This document shows, piece by piece, positions 61,883 to 64,000 of a stretch of 64,000 nucleotides of DNA; within the stretch, counting starts at the first letter, position 1; the number at the start of each line of letters is the position of its first letter. The notes under the pieces are model-generated. The model did not search any database and had not been told where the DNA came from. It saw nothing but the letters and a program-made list of their open reading frames with translations. Source of the stretch: Micromonospora chersina (GTDB taxonomy: Bacteria; Actinomycetota; Actinomycetes; Mycobacteriales; Micromonosporaceae). The translations under genes were made by a program, and so were the position numbers. The stretch is taken from positions 2,604,001 to 2,668,000 of the forward strand of contig NZ_FMIB01000002.1 in NCBI RefSeq assembly GCF_900091475.1, given 5' to 3'.

Positions 61883-64000
61883 TCAGCTGCAGCCGCTGGT
61901 GGAGCCGCAGCCCTCGCAGACGTAGCAGCTGCCGGCGGGCCGCATCTTCGTGCCGCAGGTGAAGCAGAGCGGCGCGTCCGCGGCCTTGCCGATCACGGCC
62001 TCCAGCAGTTCGGTGCTGGAGCCCACCGACGGCGCCGGCTTCACGGCGGCCACGTCGGCCATCTCCTGCGCCGGCTGGGCCACCGGGCCGGTCTTCGGCT
62101 CGGGCGCCTCGACCGGGGCGGAGGCGGCCATCGCGGTGAGGTCCGCACCGCTCGCCTCCGCCTCCGCCTCGGCCGCGAGCTGGGCGGCCCGCTCCTTCGC
62201 GGTGAAGATGCCCAGCTCGGCGCGGCGCTCGTACGGCAGGAAGTCCAGGGCCAGGCGACGGAAGATGTAGTCCATCACCGAGGCCGCCATGCGCACGTCC
62301 GGGTCGTCGGTCATGCCGGCCGGCTCGAAGCGCATGTTGGTGAACTTGCTGACGTACGTCTCCAGCGGGACGCCGTACTGGAGACCGATGGAGATGGCCA
62401 CCGAGAAGGCGTCCATCACGCCGGCCAGGGTCGAGCCCTGCTTCGACATCTTGAGGAAGACCTCGCCGAGGCCGTCGTCCGGGTACGACGAGGCGGTGAG
62501 GTAGCCCTCCGCGCCGCCGACCGAGAACGAGATGGTCTGCGACGGGCGCTTCTTCGGCAGGCGCTTGCGCACCGGCCGGTATTCCACGACCTTCTCCACG
62601 ACCTTCTCGACCTCGGCGGCCGGGGCCTGGGTCTCGGCGGCGGTCTTGTTGTTCTTGGCGACCGAGAGCGGCTGGCCGACCTTGCAGTTGTCCCGGTAGA
62701 TCGCCAGCGCCTTGAGGCCGAGCTTCCAGCCCTCGAAGTAGATCTTCTCGACGTCCTCGACGGTGGCCTGCTCGGGCATGTTGACCGTCTTGGAGATGGC
62801 GCCGGAGACGAACGGCTGGATCGCCGCCATCATCCGCACGTGGCCCATCGGGGCGATCGACCGCTCGCCCATGGCGCAGTCGAAGACCGGGTAGTGCTCC
62901 GGCTTGAGGCCCGGGGCGTCCACCACGTGGCCGTGGTCGGCGATGTGCTCGACGATCGCCTCGACCTGCTCCTCGGGGTAGCCGAGGCTGCGCAGGGCGC
63001 GCGGCACGGTCTGGTTGACGATCTGCATCGAGCCGCCGCCGACCAGCTTCTTGAACTTGACCAGCGCCAGGTCCGGCTCCACACCGGTCGTGTCGCAGTC
63101 CATCATGAAGCCGATGGTGCCGGTCGGCGCGAGGACGCTGGCCTGCGAGTTGCGCCAGCCGTTCTTGTCACCGATCTTGTTGCCGAGCGTCCACTGCCTG
63201 GTGGCCTCGCGCTGGACGGCGGTGGCCACGGTGCCGGTCGGCTTGATGGCGTCGTTGGCGGCGGCGTGCTTGCGCATGACCCGCTTGTGCGGCTCCGCGT
63301 TGCGGGCGTAGCCGTCGTACGGGCCGACGACGCCGGCCAGCTCGGCGGAGCGGCGGTAGGCGGTGCCGGTCATCAGCGAGGTGATCGCCGCGGCGACCTC
63401 CCGGCCCTGCTCCGAGTCGTACGGCAGGCCGGAGGCCATCAGCAGCGCGCCGAGGTTGGCGTAGCCGATGCCGAGCTGCCGGTAGGCGCGGCTGGTCTCA
63501 CCGATCTTCTCGGTCGGGAAGTCGGCGAAGCAGATCGAGATGTCCATCGCGGTGATGACGAACTCGACCGACTTGACGAACTTCTCCACCTCGAAGCCGC
63601 CGTCGGCGCGCAGGAACTTCATGAGGTTCAGCGAGGCCAGGTTGCACGAGGAGTTGTCCAGGTGCAGGTACTCCGAGCACGGGTTCGACGCGGTGATCCG
63701 CCCGGTCTCCGGGCAGGTGTGCCAGTCGTTGATGGTGTCGTCGTACTGGAGGCCGGGGTCGGCGCACTCCCAGGCCGCCTGGGAGATGCTGCGGAACAGG
63801 TTCTTGGCGTCGATCGTCTCGATGACCTGGCCGTCGAGCCGGCCGCGCAGGTCGAAGCCGCCGCCGTTCTCCACAGCGGTCATGAACTCGTCGGAGACCC
63901 GGACCGAGTTGTTGGCGTTCTGGTACTGCACGCTGACGATGTCGGCGCCGCCCAGGTCCATGTCGAAGCCGGCGTCCCGCAGCGCGCGGATCTTGTCCTC
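61883..64000 (-). CDS. nrdJ: Vitamin B12-dependent ribonucleotide reductase (class II), 5' end beyond window
   Basis: The window holds the C-terminal 705 residues or so of NrdJ, which reduces ribonucleoside diphosphates to deoxyribonucleotides with adenosylcobalamin. Seen: substrate-site segments NPCSEYLHLDNSSCNLASLN (Cys pair) and LAPTGTIGFMMDCDTTGVEP. The C-terminal domain has the catalytic-Cys-regenerating motif and zinc ribbon LCFTCGTKMRPAGSCYVCEG CGSTSGCS (split here). The reading frame is open to the window edge; a codon for Met at 63961 is internal. Downstream is a strong terminator. Confidence 0.96.
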   Translation of the reverse strand, partial: EDKIRALRDAGFDMDLGGADIVSVQYQNANNSVRVSDEFMTAVENGGGFDLRGRLDGQVIETIDAKNLFRSISQAAWECADPGLQYDDTINDWHTCPETGRITASNPCSEYLHLDNSSCNLASLNLMKFLRADGGFEVEKFVKSVEFVITAMDISICFADFPTEKIGETSRAYRQLGIGYANLGALLMASGLPYDSEQGREVAAAITSLMTGTAYRRSAELAGVVGPYDGYARNAEPHKRVMRKHAAANDAIKPTGTVATAVQREATRQWTLGNKIGDKNGWRNSQASVLAPTGTIGFMMDCDTTGVEPDLALVKFKKLVGGGSMQIVNQTVPRALRSLGYPEEQVEAIVEHIADHGHVVDAPGLKPEHYPVFDCAMGERSIAPMGHVRMMAAIQPFVSGAISKTVNMPEQATVEDVEKIYFEGWKLGLKALAIYRDNCKVGQPLSVAKNNKTAAETQAPAAEVEKVVEKVVEYRPVRKRLPKKRPSQTISFSVGGAEGYLTASSYPDDGLGEVFLKMSKQGSTLAGVMDAFSVAISIGLQYGVPLETYVSKFTNMRFEPAGMTDDPDVRMAASVMDYIFRRLALDFLPYERRAELGIFTAKERAAQLAAEAEAEASGADLTAMAASAPVEAPEPKTGPVAQPAQEMADVAAVKPAPSVGSSTELLEAVIGKAADAPLCFTCGTKMRPAGSCYVCEGCGSTSGCS

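Overview
The window is very GC-rich, densely coding DNA with many GTG starts, frequent 4-bp stop/start overlaps and strongly G/C-ending codons. Gene content and order point to a high-GC actinobacterium. The pairing of Micromonospora-type protein families with the dxs–dut–sigA–sigB–ideR block suggests Micromonosporaceae (inference). No rRNA, tRNA, CRISPR array, prophage or transposase gene was seen. I found about 60 protein genes, two of which carry an apparent single-base frameshift and one of which is a 5'-truncated remnant.

Left part (1–14.9 kb), accessory and surface-oriented: a broken secreted beta-propeller protein; a two-component system; a C39-like peptidase; two tandem paralogous PQQ-type propeller proteins with one N-terminal membrane anchor each; three paralogous large polytopic membrane proteins that look like GT-C glycosyltransferases (shared PDGVN/MANT signature); a lipoprotein; a truncated HD-hydrolase remnant beside a palindrome; and a GNAT acetyltransferase.

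Middle part (14.9–36.5 kb), conserved core: dxs, anmK, a TRAM-type RNA methyltransferase, a KimA-like APC permease, two TrkA/Ceo potassium-regulatory subunits, DUF3159, an OB-fold protein, DUF3710, dut, DUF3093, a membrane protein, DUF4193, a Cei-like LytR_C protein, an inositol-monophosphatase family protein, sigA, DUF7455, an SF2 helicase, a TRIC/UPF0126 channel, DUF3039 and psuG–psuK. From memory, this order parallels the M. tuberculosis dxs1-ceoBC-dut-cei-suhB-sigA-sigB-ideR neighbourhood.

Right part (36.5–64 kb), mixed: DUF3099; a BrnT/BrnA-like toxin–antitoxin pair; two LtrA paralogues; an HhH-GPD repair protein; a secreted subtilase; a methyltransferase coupled to dtd; a Spo0M-like protein; sigB (frameshifted here); a GNAT/acyl-CoA-synthetase-type protein acetyltransferase beside an AcuC-type deacetylase; a rhodanese; ideR; an ECF sigma factor overlapping a membrane-anchored propeller protein (candidate anti-sigma); asparaginase; an alpha/beta hydrolase; an MFS exporter; a DGPF protein with an ECF42-type sigma factor; a DUF2332 protein; and the 3' part of the B12-dependent ribonucleotide reductase nrdJ.

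Regulatory features stand out. At least six genes have a TANNNT box 6–9 nt upstream of a GTG start, as expected for leaderless transcripts. Four long imperfect palindromes sit between genes, three of them exactly between convergent genes. The DGPF/ECF42 operon carries a TGTCGA–17 bp–CGTC element matching the known ECF42 promoter type. The two frameshifts (near 712 and 45814) are each repaired by adding one C/G in a GC-rich run, so they may be sequence errors.
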